A DNA stretch of 46,537 nucleotides, taken from contig NZ_JABBNI010000026.1 in NCBI RefSeq assembly GCF_012926525.1, positions 1-46,537 on the forward strand. Direction: 5' to 3'. A program made the position numbers and the translations under genes. This stretch comes from Clostridium muellerianum. Lineage in GTDB: Bacteria; Bacillota; Clostridia; Clostridiales; Clostridiaceae. Positions 1-9,306 of this stretch are shown in pieces; the stretch's first letter is position 1; each line of letters opens with the position of its first letter. Under the pieces are notes generated by a model. It was not told the DNA's origin. It saw only the letters and a list, made by a program, of their open reading frames with translations, and ran no database searches.

Positions 1-242
1 AAGTTTTTTGAAAATCCATTTTATAAAACTGTATAAGTGTTTCTATTAATTTTGGATGAAATAACCTATAAATCATGTTTTATCCTCAATATGAAATTTA
101 GATTTTAAAATTGCATAACTGAAGTTAATAATATAAATTCTAAGTAGAAAGGGGGCAAAATTTACGATAGGGGAATATTTATGGTTACGAAAAACTTTCA
201 ATGAAAGAATTTTTATAGGTTCGATGACTGGATTATAAAATG

Positions 243-286
243 CCAACTTTCTAAAGTTGTTATGAAAAATATAATTAGAAAGTTGG
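243..286 (-). terminator. Inverted repeat, possible terminator of the LRR gene
   Basis: Perfect 12-bp arms at 243-254 and 275-286 separated by 20 bases, just downstream of the minus-strand gene ending at 308. On the minus strand the second arm is followed by a short T-rich stretch, so it may act as a weak terminator. Nothing gene-like was seen in 1-242. Confidence 0.45.
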
Positions 287-307
287 CTAGTAGTTATTGT
301 TTACTTT

Positions 308-952
308 TTAGTCACCCCAAATAGATAACTGTTTTAAGTTTAGAAGATTTTCAAAACCATTGTTGTCTTTAAGCTGAACTTCGCTTAATTCTAAAATTCT
401 AAGGTTAGGCATATTGGTTAAAAAGCCTAAAGAGTATATATCTGAGCATACCGATAAACGTAGTTCCTCTAAATTTCTAAAGTATTTTAGATCTTCACTA
501 AATATTATATTATCTTCTGATTCGTCATCATCATCATCTTCAGAAATATAGTCTTCATCTTCCACTTCAATTAATTCTCCTAAATTAGTTATAGATTTTT
601 CAAATTCAGCAGTTTCTTGTTCTATTTTTTCAGCAGTTTCATATTCAATATCTGCTTCTTCATTGATTAACTCAATATTATAAATATAATCATACTTGTC
701 TATTTTTACTAAGTCATCTAGTTTTTTTGAATTTTCTACATTCCAGTCACAGCAATCACACCATTGATCACCACTATTAGGATGTATAACTCTTTCTGGT
801 GGAGCGTCTAAACTAATCATGCATTCTTCATATGTAGAACTAAGATGTAAATATTTAATTTTATCTAAATCCTCCTGTGAAATCACTTCTTTGCTAAAGT
901 ATTTCATTAGGCATTTATTAAGCCAACTTGATTTTAATTTTATAGGTTTCAT
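308..952 (-). CDS. Acidic leucine-rich-repeat protein, function unknown
   Basis: The product is 214 residues. The start at 952 (MKPIKLKSSW) is chosen because GGAGG lies 8 bases upstream; a TTG at 967 would place that SD inside the gene. The N-terminal third holds a cysteine cluster, WCDCCDW. The middle is strongly acidic with a run of Asp/Glu (EDDDDDESED). The C-terminal ~60 residues form two or three leucine-rich repeats (LEELRLS, LRILELS, LKQLSIW). There is no signal peptide or membrane segment, so it is probably cytoplasmic. LRRs imply protein binding; no catalytic motif is visible. It is transcribed alone, divergently from the response regulator at 1216. I do not recognise a specific family. 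Confidence 0.7.
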   Translation of the reverse strand: MKPIKLKSSWLNKCLMKYFSKEVISQEDLDKIKYLHLSSTYEECMISLDAPPERVIHPNSGDQWCDCCDWNVENSKKLDDLVKIDKYDYIYNIELINEEADIEYETAEKIEQETAEFEKSITNLGELIEVEDEDYISEDDDDDESEDNIIFSEDLKYFRNLEELRLSVCSDIYSLGFLTNMPNLRILELSEVQLKDNNGFENLLNLKQLSIWGD

Positions 953-1215
953 GTTGTATTCCTCCAATTTTGAATTTTATTACTGGTAATCTTTATCATT
1001 ATTAGCTTATTATCTTTATTGATTTGTGTCAAGTTAAAAAAGACAAGTATTTAAATTATTTGTAGTTATAGTACAATGTGGATATAATTATAATTGATTA
1101 TAAATTTTTTAGATATATAGTATTGAAATATTTAAATCGAATAAAACAATGTGAAAATAATAGAAATTTATTGTATAATGAAAAAAGAAATTTATAAAAA
1201 AAATGGGAGAAGGGT

Positions 1216-1887
1216 ATGTATAAAATTTTAATTGTTGAAGATGATATGACCATTGCAAAATCAATGAAAAATTGTCTTAGTGGCTGGAATTATGAAACTG
1301 AATTTTTAACTAATTTTAAGGATGTTACTGTAGAATTTATTAAGTTTCAGCCACACCTTGTACTTTTGGATATATCACTACCATTTTTCAATGGCTATCA
1401 TTGGTGCAGCGAAATTCGTAAATTATCAAAGGTTCCTATTATTTTTATTTCTTCTATGTCTGATAGTATGAATATCATTATGGCTGTAAATATGGGCGGT
1501 GATGATTTTATTTCTAAACCCTTTGATTTAAATATTCTTGTGGCAAAGGTACAGGCACTCATAAGAAGGACATATTCTTTTGGTGGAACCATGGATATAA
1601 TTGAGCATAATGGTGTAGTGTTAAACTTAAACAATGCTACTATTGAATATGAAAATAATAAGATTGAGCTTACAAAGAACGAATTTAAGATACTTCAAAT
1701 TTTACTTGAGAATGTTGGCAAGGCAATTCCAAGGGATGTTATTATGACAAGGCTTTGGGAAAGTGACAGCTACATAGATGATAATACTTTAACTGTTAAT
1801 GTAACCCGTCTTAGAAAAAAGCTTTCAGATGCTGGTATCTGCGATTTTGTTAAGACAAAAAAAGGCATTGGGTATGTGGTGGAATAA
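1216..1887 (+). CDS. OmpR-family response regulator, BceR-like
   Basis: The product is 223 residues: an N-terminal receiver domain (about 1-115) with acidic pocket E8/D9/D10, phosphoacceptor D52 in LLDISLPFFNG and conserved K101 in SKPFD, then an OmpR/PhoB winged helix (about 130-223) with the RLRKKL recognition region and the GIGYVV wing. An SD (GGGAGAAGGG) precedes the ATG. The sensor kinase starts 2 bases after the stop and an ABC transporter follows, the arrangement of Bce-type modules that sense and expel cell-wall-active peptides such as bacitracin. By analogy it would activate the transporter genes at 3018-5721. The peptide sensed cannot be read from the sequence. Confidence 0.9.
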   Translation: MYKILIVEDDMTIAKSMKNCLSGWNYETEFLTNFKDVTVEFIKFQPHLVLLDISLPFFNGYHWCSEIRKLSKVPIIFISSMSDSMNIIMAVNMGGDDFISKPFDLNILVAKVQALIRRTYSFGGTMDIIEHNGVVLNLNNATIEYENNKIELTKNEFKILQILLENVGKAIPRDVIMTRLWESDSYIDDNTLTVNVTRLRKKLSDAGICDFVKTKKGIGYVVE

Positions 1888-1888
1888 T

Positions 1889-2902
1889 ATGGAGGAAAAA
1901 TCTTTTTTACAGATTCTATTATGGTATATTAGAGGTCATAAAAAAACAATAATAATGGCTAGCATTTTTATTGCAATTTTTGCTGGAGTATTTTCATTAT
2001 ATTCTTTAGAGCTTGAGCCGGTTTTATATGCTTCTTTTTTATCAGCAATTACAGCTATTATCTTTGTTACTTATGATTTTATTAAATGTTATAAAAAGCA
2101 TAATGAGCTGTGTATTCTTGAAAAAAAGATAAATATAGGGTTAGATGAATTGCCGACAGCTAATAATTTAATTGAAGCTGATTACCAAAATATTTTGCAG
2201 GCACTTTACAATCAAAGTACAGATCTGATTTCTAAAATGGATATTAAGCAGACGGAAATGATAGATTATTACACTCTTTGGGCACATCAAATTAAAACAC
2301 CAATTGCTGCAATGAGATTGATACTGCAAAGTGAGTATACTGAACAAAGCAAGGAATTATTAGAGCAAGTCTTTAAAGTTGAACAATATGTTGAAATGGT
2401 GCTAGGTTACTTGAAAATTGATAATAACTCATCGGATTTGGTGCTTAAAGAATATAACTTGCTTAAAATTATAAAACAAGTTATTAGAAAGTATGCACAT
2501 GTATTCATTAGAAAAAATATAGCACTTGATTTAAAAGAAATGGATTGTACTGTGCTCACAGATGAAAAGTGGCTGGTATTTGTAATTGAACAAATATTAT
2601 GGAATGCATTAAAATATACAAGCAGCGGGAAAATATCAATATATATGGAGGATACTTCCCAAAAGGTGATTGTCATTGAGGATACAGGAGCAGGTATTGC
2701 AGAGGAGGATTTACCAAGAGTATTTGAAAGAGGTTTTACTGGATACAATGGTCGTATGGATAAAAAGGCAACAGGAATTGGTCTTTATCTTTGTAAAAAG
2801 ATATTAGATAAGCTTTCACATACAATAACCATTACTTCTGAGATTAATGTAGGAACTAAAGTAAAAATCAATGTTTCTTCTGTAAAAACTATAATTGAAT
2901 AA
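1889..2902 (+). CDS. Sensor histidine kinase, BceS-like (intramembrane-sensing)
   Basis: The product is 337 residues. The ATG at 1889 is preferred because an upstream in-frame start at 1829 would overlap the response regulator by 59 bases and lacks a better SD. Two membrane helices (about 20-38 and 46-63) have only a very short external loop, typical of intramembrane-sensing kinases that depend on a partner ABC transporter. The H-box is WAHQIKTPIAA with H133. The ATPase domain shows an N-box (WNALKYT), a G1 box (DTGAGI) and a G2 box (GIGLYL). It would phosphorylate the response regulator at 1216-1887. A terminator at 2934-2977 separates this pair from the transporter genes. Confidence 0.9.
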   Translation: MEEKSFLQILLWYIRGHKKTIIMASIFIAIFAGVFSLYSLELEPVLYASFLSAITAIIFVTYDFIKCYKKHNELCILEKKINIGLDELPTANNLIEADYQNILQALYNQSTDLISKMDIKQTEMIDYYTLWAHQIKTPIAAMRLILQSEYTEQSKELLEQVFKVEQYVEMVLGYLKIDNNSSDLVLKEYNLLKIIKQVIRKYAHVFIRKNIALDLKEMDCTVLTDEKWLVFVIEQILWNALKYTSSGKISIYMEDTSQKVIVIEDTGAGIAEEDLPRVFERGFTGYNGRMDKKATGIGLYLCKKILDKLSHTITITSEINVGTKVKINVSSVKTIIE

Positions 2903-2933
2903 TCAAATGTTACAAAGATGTAAGGTTAAAAGA

Positions 2934-2977
2934 AGAAATGTAAGCTAAAGTTATGGCTTAGCATTTCTCTTTTTTTT
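2934..2977 (+). terminator. Rho-independent terminator after the two-component genes
   Basis: Nearly perfect stem (arms about 2934-2946 and 2956-2968) followed by eight T residues. It ends the regulator-kinase transcript, so the ABC genes probably have their own promoter in 2978-3005, where a TATAGT-like -10 can be seen. Confidence 0.8.
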
Positions 2978-3017
2978 ATAATTATAGTATAGTCAAAGTG
3001 AACAGAGGAGGAAGAAA

Positions 3018-3785
3018 ATGAAGTTATTAGAAGTAAATAATTTAAAGAAAATATATTCATCAAGATTTGGAGGAAATCAGGTTCAAGCTTTAAGCAATGT
3101 AACCTTTTCGGTGGAAAAGGGTGAATATGTAGCAATTATGGGAGAGTCAGGCTCAGGAAAAACCACATTGCTTAATATACTAGCATCTTTAGATAAGCCA
3201 ACTAGTGGAGAGGTTTTGCTGCAAGGTAAGAATATTGTTGCAATTAAAGAAAGTGAAATCACTGCATTTCGTAGAGAAAATTTAGGCTTTGTATTTCAGG
3301 ATTTTAATTTGCTTGATACTTTCTCTTTAAAAGACAATATTTTTTTACCACTTGTTTTATCTAGAAAAAACTATAGGGAAATGGAAAAAAGATTGAAGCC
3401 TATTGCAGAGAAGTTGGGCATAGAGCAAATACTAGAAAAGTTTCCTTATGAGGTATCAGGAGGACAAAAGCAAAGAGCAGCTGTTGCTAGAGCTTTAATT
3501 ACAGATCCACAGCTTATTTTAGCAGATGAGCCAACAGGAGCTCTTGATTCAAAATCCACAGATCATCTTTTAAAATTATTTTCAGATATTAATAATGAGG
3601 GACAGACAATTTTTATGGTTACCCACAGTACCAAGGCAGCAAGCCATGCAGGAAGGGTGCTTTTTATAAAAGATGGGGAAGTGTTTCATCAGCTTTATAG
3701 AGGTTCAATGTCAAAGGAAGAGATGTTTGAAAAAATTTCAAATACACTTACAGTGATTACTACTGGAGGTGCAGCAAATGAGTAA
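3018..3785 (+). CDS. ABC transporter ATP-binding protein, BceA-like
   Basis: The product is 255 residues with a full ABC ATPase: Walker A GESGSGKT (42-49), Q-loop VFQDFN (92-97), signature SGGQKQR (147-153), Walker B LILADEP (166-172), D-loop ALDS, and switch His in MVTHS. It belongs to the LolD/MacB/BceA branch that pairs with FtsX-fold permeases. SD is GAGGAGG. It overlaps the permease gene by 8 bases (permease start 3778). With the permease it would move or dislodge cell-wall-targeting peptides and feed signalling to the kinase at 1889-2902. Confidence 0.92.
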   Translation: MKLLEVNNLKKIYSSRFGGNQVQALSNVTFSVEKGEYVAIMGESGSGKTTLLNILASLDKPTSGEVLLQGKNIVAIKESEITAFRRENLGFVFQDFNLLDTFSLKDNIFLPLVLSRKNYREMEKRLKPIAEKLGIEQILEKFPYEVSGGQKQRAAVARALITDPQLILADEPTGALDSKSTDHLLKLFSDINNEGQTIFMVTHSTKAASHAGRVLFIKDGEVFHQLYRGSMSKEEMFEKISNTLTVITTGGAANE

Positions 3786-5721
3786 GTTATTTTATCCCAG
3801 ATTAGCAGTAATAAATATCAAAAAAAATAGTAAGACTTATTTTCCGTTTATACTTACTTGTATATGTACAATTATGATGTTTTATATAATGTATGCAATT
3901 TCAATAAATAAAGGACTGGATGGAGTCAGTGGTGCTGCTAGTTTAAAGTCAATTCTCTTTTTAGGAACAATAGTAATAGGAATATTTTCAGCTATATTTC
4001 TTTTTTATACAAATAGTTTTCTCATTAAAAGACGTAAAAAAGAAATTGGACTTTATAATGTGCTGGGACTTGAAAAAAAGCATATTGCAAAAATACTATG
4101 TTATGAGTGTATTTTTACTTCTGTTATCAGTTTAATCGTTGGACTTATTGGTGGAATCATTTTAAATAAGCTTATGTTTCTTTTGCTTATAAAGATGCTT
4201 AATTTTAAAGTGTCCTTTGGATTTTCTGTTTCAATGCCATCTATTATAAAAACCTTAATCGTTTTTTGTAGTATCTTTTTTGCAACCTTATTATCAAATT
4301 TATTTCAAATAAAAATATTAAAACCTATTGAACTTTTAAAAGGGTCTGAGCAAGGGGAAAAAGAGCCAAAAACAAAATGGATTATGACTATTATAGGGGT
4401 GACAGCTCTTTGCAGCGGATATGGAATAGCTTTAAATGTTAAATCACCACTTGCGGCTTTGACTTTATTTTTTGGTGCAGTTATCTTAGTTATGATAGGA
4501 ACCTATGCAATCTTTACAGCAGGAAGCATTGCAATATTAAAGTTTCTTAGAAAACAGAAGAACTTTTATTATAAGACAGGGAATTTTATATCTGTTTCTG
4601 GCATGATGTACAGAATGAAGCAAAATGCAGTGGGACTTGCAAATATTTGTATCTTAAGCACTGCTGTACTTGTTATGCTTTCAACTACAATTTCTTTATA
4701 CGTTGGTATAGAAGATTTTTTAAAGCTTCGCTATCCAAGAGATATAGTTATAACGGCTAGAGAAAACAATAAAAATCAAATACAAAGGCTGGATGAGATT
4801 TTAAATGTTGAATTAAAGAGTAATAAAATAGATATGAAAGATAAGCTCTATTATTTCGATAATGGTTTAGAAGCTATGAAAAAAGATGGTAAATTTTTAT
4901 CTGTAAGCAAAAACACTGGGAATTCAAAGGTTTCCATTATAGAGGCTATTCCTATTTCAGATTACAATAGATTAGAAGGAAAGAATATTACTCTTCATGA
5001 TGATGAAGTAATTCTCTTCTCAAAAGTAAAGGGTTTTGTTGATAATACAATTAATATTGATAACAAAACCTTTAAAGTTAAACAGAGATTGGATAAACCT
5101 GTATCTGCTTTAAATAATGCTATGACAGATATGGTAGATACCTATGTAATATTTGTAAATAATATAGATACTGTAGGAAAGAATGGATTCAAGGAATATA
5201 CAATTGGCTTTAATATTAATAGCACTAATAAGGATATACTATCAATTTCTGATAAATTAAATAAAAAATTTGTGCAAAATAAAATGAAGGCTAATGCTGA
5301 AAGTGCTGTATCTGGCAGGGAAGCATTTCTCTCACTATATGGTGGATTGTTTTTCTTAGGCATATTTTTAGGAACATTATTTTTAATGGCAACAGTGCTT
5401 ATTATTTATTACAAGCAGATATCAGAAGGGTATGAAGATAAGGAACGTTTTCAGATTATGCAGAAAGTTGGAATGGATAAAAAAGAAATAAGGAAGACCA
5501 TAAGAAGGCAAGTACTAATGGTATTCTTTCTGCCTCTTGTTTTTACAATAATTCATATTGCCTTCGCATTCCCAATAATTACAAAGTTGCTTGCTGTTTT
5601 TGGTTTGAGAAATATACACCTATTTATACTTTCAACTATAATGACAATACTTGTTTTTGCAGTAATTTATACAATTGTATTTTCTTTAACTGCCAGAGCA
5701 TATTATAAAATTGTTGAGTAG
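3778..5721 (+). CDS. FtsX-fold ABC permease, BceB-like
   Basis: The product is 647 residues. The ATG at 3778 follows GGAGG by 8 bases; an in-frame alternative 9 bases upstream lies on the SD. The layout is that of BceB permeases: one N-terminal helix, an FtsX three-helix group, further helices, a large extracellular domain of roughly 200 residues (about 310-520), and a C-terminal helix group. The extracellular domain is the expected peptide sensor. It is the last gene of the module, with a palindromic repeat element directly downstream. Confidence 0.9.
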   Translation: MSKLFYPRLAVINIKKNSKTYFPFILTCICTIMMFYIMYAISINKGLDGVSGAASLKSILFLGTIVIGIFSAIFLFYTNSFLIKRRKKEIGLYNVLGLEKKHIAKILCYECIFTSVISLIVGLIGGIILNKLMFLLLIKMLNFKVSFGFSVSMPSIIKTLIVFCSIFFATLLSNLFQIKILKPIELLKGSEQGEKEPKTKWIMTIIGVTALCSGYGIALNVKSPLAALTLFFGAVILVMIGTYAIFTAGSIAILKFLRKQKNFYYKTGNFISVSGMMYRMKQNAVGLANICILSTAVLVMLSTTISLYVGIEDFLKLRYPRDIVITARENNKNQIQRLDEILNVELKSNKIDMKDKLYYFDNGLEAMKKDGKFLSVSKNTGNSKVSIIEAIPISDYNRLEGKNITLHDDEVILFSKVKGFVDNTINIDNKTFKVKQRLDKPVSALNNAMTDMVDTYVIFVNNIDTVGKNGFKEYTIGFNINSTNKDILSISDKLNKKFVQNKMKANAESAVSGREAFLSLYGGLFFLGIFLGTLFLMATVLIIYYKQISEGYEDKERFQIMQKVGMDKKEIRKTIRRQVLMVFFLPLVFTIIHIAFAFPIITKLLAVFGLRNIHLFILSTIMTILVFAVIYTIVFSLTARAYYKIVE

Positions 5722-5727
5722 ATTGTA

Positions 5728-6461
5728 AATTAACTTTCGCGGTTTAAAAATAATGCGACGCAACTAAGATATTGAAGTGCGGTAGTAGTTTGTATTTTAA
5801 CTTTTACTACGTGATATATAATAAGTGTTTCATCACTGCTAAATGTTTTTAATTATTCTAAGCTCAAAATTCATGAAAACCTAAGAACTTTGCCAAACTC
5901 GGTTCCCTCAAACAAGGCTAAAGTTCTAAGGCTTTCATGAAATTCTCGCTAAGAATAATAAAAAAACAATTTAGCTAATGTGATGAAACACTTATTATAT
6001 ATCCCTACGTAAAAGTTAAAATACAAACTAGTAACTTCAAGCGTGCACATATAATAAAATTGTCATAAGTTATTTTAGTAATTCAAAATTACATTTATCA
6101 ATACCTTATAACACTTAAAAATTAAGGCGAAGCCTGCAGGTATATTAATATATTAAGTTTAAAATCAGTTATTTTCTATTTTATAAAAGCATCTTGAAAG
6201 AGATTTCTCAATTGAATTGTTGAAAACTCTAATACGGAAATACATTAATATTTCAAATGTAGTTAATAATCAACAAATGTACTTTTTTAAAGGCTACGTT
6301 CAAAGTATTACTTAAAAACAGATAAAAAATAATATAAATCAAATAGTAAGTATTATGAAAGCTACGCTTTTTTACACCATATATTCAATGCGGAATCCAC
6401 CTAAAAAGTTATGTCGCACTATGCTCATATTAAATCAAAATTATATGTGCGAAAGTTGAGT
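5728..6461. repeat. MITE-like palindromic repeat, copy A (interrupted)
   Basis: This starts with a degenerate form of the terminal sequence of copy B (9996-10376) and ends with the same 12-base end (6450-6461). Bases 5730-6092 align along their length with copy B, including a large internal palindrome whose arms (about 5814-5836 and 5980-6002) match perfectly. About 340 bases without any coding frame (6093-6430) separate the body from the right end, and the short sequence before them is partly repeated after them, as if something inserted. No transposase is encoded. No clear target-site duplication remains for this copy. Confidence 0.7.
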
Positions 6462-6531
6462 TATAATATAGATAGCTTAAGTGCAGGCAGAGATGTCAAT
6501 AAATTTATTTTAGATAATTTTTAATTATCTA

Positions 6532-6561
6532 TTGATTTATTTCCAAAATTTGTGATATACT
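6532..6561 (+). promoter_or_regulatory. Promoter for a small antisense RNA
   Basis: TTGATT (6532-6537) and TATACT (6556-6561) are separated by 18 bases and predict a start near 6568. The transcript has no coding frame of note and runs to a terminator at 6651-6675. Confidence 0.5.
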
Positions 6562-6566
6562 TGTTA

Positions 6567-6676
6567 AGTGAGCGGATTGCGGGATTGTGCAATTTGCTTA
6601 TGGTTATGAAATTAGAAATAATTGTGTTTAAATGCAATAAGAAGCTTGGCAGAGCTACTTGTTGCGCTCTTTTTTA
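6567..6676 (+). ncRNA. Candidate antisense RNA (type I antitoxin)
   Basis: A predicted RNA of about 110 bases is bounded by the promoter at 6532-6561 and by a 5-bp hairpin with a T-run at 6651-6675. It overlaps the last codons and 3' untranslated region of the small membrane-peptide gene on the other strand (6655-6840). This tail-to-tail overlap is the layout of type I toxin/antitoxin pairs such as txpA/ratA and bsrG/SR4. Its first bases (6566-6580) match, in inverted orientation, 6875-6889, near the presumed start of the peptide mRNA. It is inferred only from layout. Confidence 0.35.
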
Positions 6677-6840
6677 TCAAGATTTAATGTGATTTCAGAG
6701 GAAAATCCATCATTTTTTAAGGTTGTTTTTGATTGGAACAAAGCTTTCATTATTTCCTGTTTGTAGCAAAAACCAAGCAGCATAGCAACAACTCCCAGCA
6801 TTGTAATACATAGAATAGTAATAATAAAATTTAAATTCAT
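6655..6840 (-). CDS. Small single-pass membrane peptide, candidate type I toxin
   Basis: The product is 61 residues. The start at 6840 is chosen from a good AGGAG SD; the longer frame upstream has no SD. Residues about 4-25 form one hydrophobic helix (ending MLLGFCYK), followed by a polar tail ending DKKERNK. Size, one helix and charged tail fit the hydrophobic toxins of Gram-positive type I systems, and a promoter-terminator unit runs antisense to its 3' end. It lies next to the agr locus, so it could instead be an agr-linked membrane peptide. No named family is recognised. Confidence 0.5.
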   Translation of the reverse strand: MNLNFIITILCITMLGVVAMLLGFCYKQEIMKALFQSKTTLKNDGFSSEITLNLDKKERNK

Positions 6841-7108
6841 AAGATCACACTCCTTTTTTAATATATGGATAGGTGCAATCCGTTCACTTCTTGAATAGAT
6901 TTTAGAAAATAATATATGTTTATAGCTTAATTGTAGCATATATTCTTTTAGAATATATTGAACATTGCATAAAAGCTCCAATTCTTGTCATTAATTCCAG
7001 TAAACATTTAATCCGGTTAAATAATTGTTTGAGTTTAAGGAAGGTATTTCCAAAGAGATATAGAATATTCAATTAAGGACAAATCAATACAAAGGGGTAT
7101 GATAATAT

Positions 7109-7867
7109 ATGTACAATATATTAATTTTAGAAGACGACTGTATTCAGTTGAAAACCCTGTCAGAGATTATAAAACAATCAGGCGACATGTATAAAGTATA
7201 TGAAGCTACCAATACTACAGAGGCGCTTAAAATAGCCCAGCAAAAGATGATTGATCTTTTCTATGTAGATATTAATTTGAAAAATGAATCAGGTCTTAAG
7301 TTTGCTCTCAAAATAAGAAATATAGAAAGATATAGATTAAAATGGATAATATTTGTGACAATTTACAGGGAGTATATGCTTTCAGCTTTTAAGAAAATTC
7401 ACTGTTATGATTATATAATAAAGCCTTATAATAAAGAAGACATCCAAAGAATAACAAAGCTTTTGCTATCAGATAGCACAGCACAGGTTGCTGTTACGGA
7501 AATTAAGGAGAAGTTTATAATTGTTCCTATAAAGAACATTGAAGTAAAAATATTTGTTAATGAAATAATTTTTGTGGAAGTCTTTATTAGAACATCCATA
7601 ATTCATACTGTAAATGGTTCCTTCACCATAGATTATTTATCCCTTAAGAAATTAAATTCAATGATAAATGATAAGAATATTCTTCAAAGCCATAGGTCCT
7701 ATTTGGTTAATATAAAATATATCAATAAAATTGAAAAAACTAATAATAAAACTTCTTACAAGATTTATTTTTATAATACTGAAAAAACTGCATTACTAGG
7801 AAATAATTATAAGAAATGTATAATGGACAAGTTTAATAATGTTGTAGGCGGAGAAGTAAATGAATGA
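7109..7867 (+). CDS. agrA: LytTR-family response regulator, AgrA-like
   Basis: The product is 252 residues: a receiver domain (about 1-120) with E8/D9/D10, phosphoacceptor D54 in FYVDINL and Lys in YIIKPY, then a LytTR DNA-binding domain (about 140-245) with the FVEV and HRSYLVN motifs. The SD AAAGGGG precedes the ATG. The kinase gene overlaps its end by 8 bases. This is the regulator of a peptide quorum-sensing system. The gene order, regulator before kinase and on the strand opposite agrBD, differs from the usual agrBDCA operon. Confidence 0.85.
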   Translation: MYNILILEDDCIQLKTLSEIIKQSGDMYKVYEATNTTEALKIAQQKMIDLFYVDINLKNESGLKFALKIRNIERYRLKWIIFVTIYREYMLSAFKKIHCYDYIIKPYNKEDIQRITKLLLSDSTAQVAVTEIKEKFIIVPIKNIEVKIFVNEIIFVEVFIRTSIIHTVNGSFTIDYLSLKKLNSMINDKNILQSHRSYLVNIKYINKIEKTNNKTSYKIYFYNTEKTALLGNNYKKCIMDKFNNVVGGEVNE

Positions 7868-9125
7868 TTATAAAATGTTTATATTAACATTTCTAGAAGT
7901 AGGAAGTTTTATGCTGCTTTGGAATGTATTTAATAAAAAATGCGAGAAGAAATTGTATAAAAGTATTTTTATTATATTTTTTACTTCATTAGTGTTTATA
8001 ATTACAAATTATATTAATATGCCTTTACAGTTTTTTTTAAACTATCTTTTTTTGCTTCTAGCTATTAAGGTGACATTCAAAAAAAGTATGAAACATCTTT
8101 TATTAGAGTTCGGCCTGATTATGGTTATTTGTGGTATACTGCAGCTTTTTATAATAATTATGTTTAGATTGTTTATTCCATTCTTTATGATGAAGGATGT
8201 GTTTATATATTTACTTGTTGCAAATCTTGTTTGCATACTTTTAAGTTTATGTATTTATAAACATGCATCTTATGAAAAAATAACTATTTTTTTTAGACAG
8301 AAGAGTCCTAAAATATACTTCTTTTCTATAAATCTTGTTATATATATGATTATTGCAAAGTGGGTATGTGATTTTAAAAGGTTTGAGTTTTTGGACGATA
8401 TTATTTTGTATCTTGTGATTCCTGTAGTATTCATCCTGGCAAATTTGTTTTTGTTTGAGTATCAAATGAAAAATAATGAAATAAAGAGATCACTTGAAAA
8501 TTATAAGAAATATGCCCCTGTAATATCTCAGCTATTGGAAGATGTAAGAAGGAGACAGCACGATTTTAAAAATCATTTGAACACTGTTTATAGTCTTGCT
8601 TTGGTATCTGATGAAAAGATTTTAAGGGAAACTATAGTACAATATATAGATTCTCTTGATACTTCCTTGGAGAATATGGAAAAGATACTACAAATAGATA
8701 ATACAGTAGTAGCGGCTATTATATACAATAAAGTAAATGAGGCTTTAAAAAATAACATTGAATTTAAATACATTATTGAAGGAGATTGTAAGCTCCCTTT
8801 TAAAAACTATGAACTTTCAGAGGTTTTAAACAACCTTTTGGATAATGCTTTCGATGCTGTTTTAAATTCAAAAAATGATTTAAAAAAGGTGTTTTTAAAT
8901 ATAGGTTACCTGGAAGAAAATTGTATTATAAAAATTGGGAACACAGGTGAAAGAATAGAGTTTAATGATATTGGAAAGATCTTTAATGCAGGATATACTA
9001 CTAAAAAAGGAAAAGATCGTGGATATGGATTGTATAATGTAAAAAGAATAGTTGAATCCTATGGAGCTAGAATTCAACTATCTTTTGAAAATAATTGTAC
9101 TATTTTTAGTATTAAATTGTCATAG
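7860..9125 (+). CDS. agrC: Peptide-sensing histidine kinase, AgrC-like
   Basis: The product is 421 residues. About six membrane helices fill the first 200 residues and form the sensor for the autoinducing peptide. A cytoplasmic GHKL kinase follows: the H-box is RRRQHDFKNHLN with H234, the N-box NLLDNAFDAV, and the G-box DRGYGLYNVKRIV. It is translationally coupled to the regulator by an 8-base overlap. It ends 9 bases before the convergent agrD stop codon. Confidence 0.85.
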   Translation: MNDYKMFILTFLEVGSFMLLWNVFNKKCEKKLYKSIFIIFFTSLVFIITNYINMPLQFFLNYLFLLLAIKVTFKKSMKHLLLEFGLIMVICGILQLFIIIMFRLFIPFFMMKDVFIYLLVANLVCILLSLCIYKHASYEKITIFFRQKSPKIYFFSINLVIYMIIAKWVCDFKRFEFLDDIILYLVIPVVFILANLFLFEYQMKNNEIKRSLENYKKYAPVISQLLEDVRRRQHDFKNHLNTVYSLALVSDEKILRETIVQYIDSLDTSLENMEKILQIDNTVVAAIIYNKVNEALKNNIEFKYIIEGDCKLPFKNYELSEVLNNLLDNAFDAVLNSKNDLKKVFLNIGYLEENCIIKIGNTGERIEFNDIGKIFNAGYTTKKGKDRGYGLYNVKRIVESYGARIQLSFENNCTIFSIKLS

Positions 9126-9134
9126 ATTATACAA

Positions 9135-9281
9135 TTAATTTTCTTTTAAACATTCTGGAACTTCAGGCTCTCCAATAAAAATAAAACAGTTGTATTGTGT
9201 TGGAATTACAACTGAAGCTAAAAATAGTGGAAGTGCACACAACATTGTTTTTACTTTGAAACTGTTAAAAAATTTTTTCAT
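9135..9281 (-). CDS. agrD: Autoinducing peptide precursor, AgrD-like
   Basis: The product is 48 residues. The start at 9281 has a GGAGG SD 5 bases upstream; a longer frame to 9344 overlaps agrB and is not used. The three AgrD parts are visible: a basic amphipathic leader (MKKFFNSFKVK), a central segment with one Cys (PTQYNCFIFI), and an acidic tail GEPEVPECLKEN of the type AgrB removes. The predicted peptide is a Cys-to-C-terminus thiolactone with ring CFIFI, by analogy with five-residue clostridial rings. The length of its N-terminal tail cannot be told. A second Cys in the tail (PEC) is unusual. Confidence 0.8.
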   Translation of the reverse strand: MKKFFNSFKVKTMLCALPLFLASVVIPTQYNCFIFIGEPEVPECLKEN

Positions 9282-9306
9282 AATATCCTCCCTGTATTTT
9301 AAAAAT

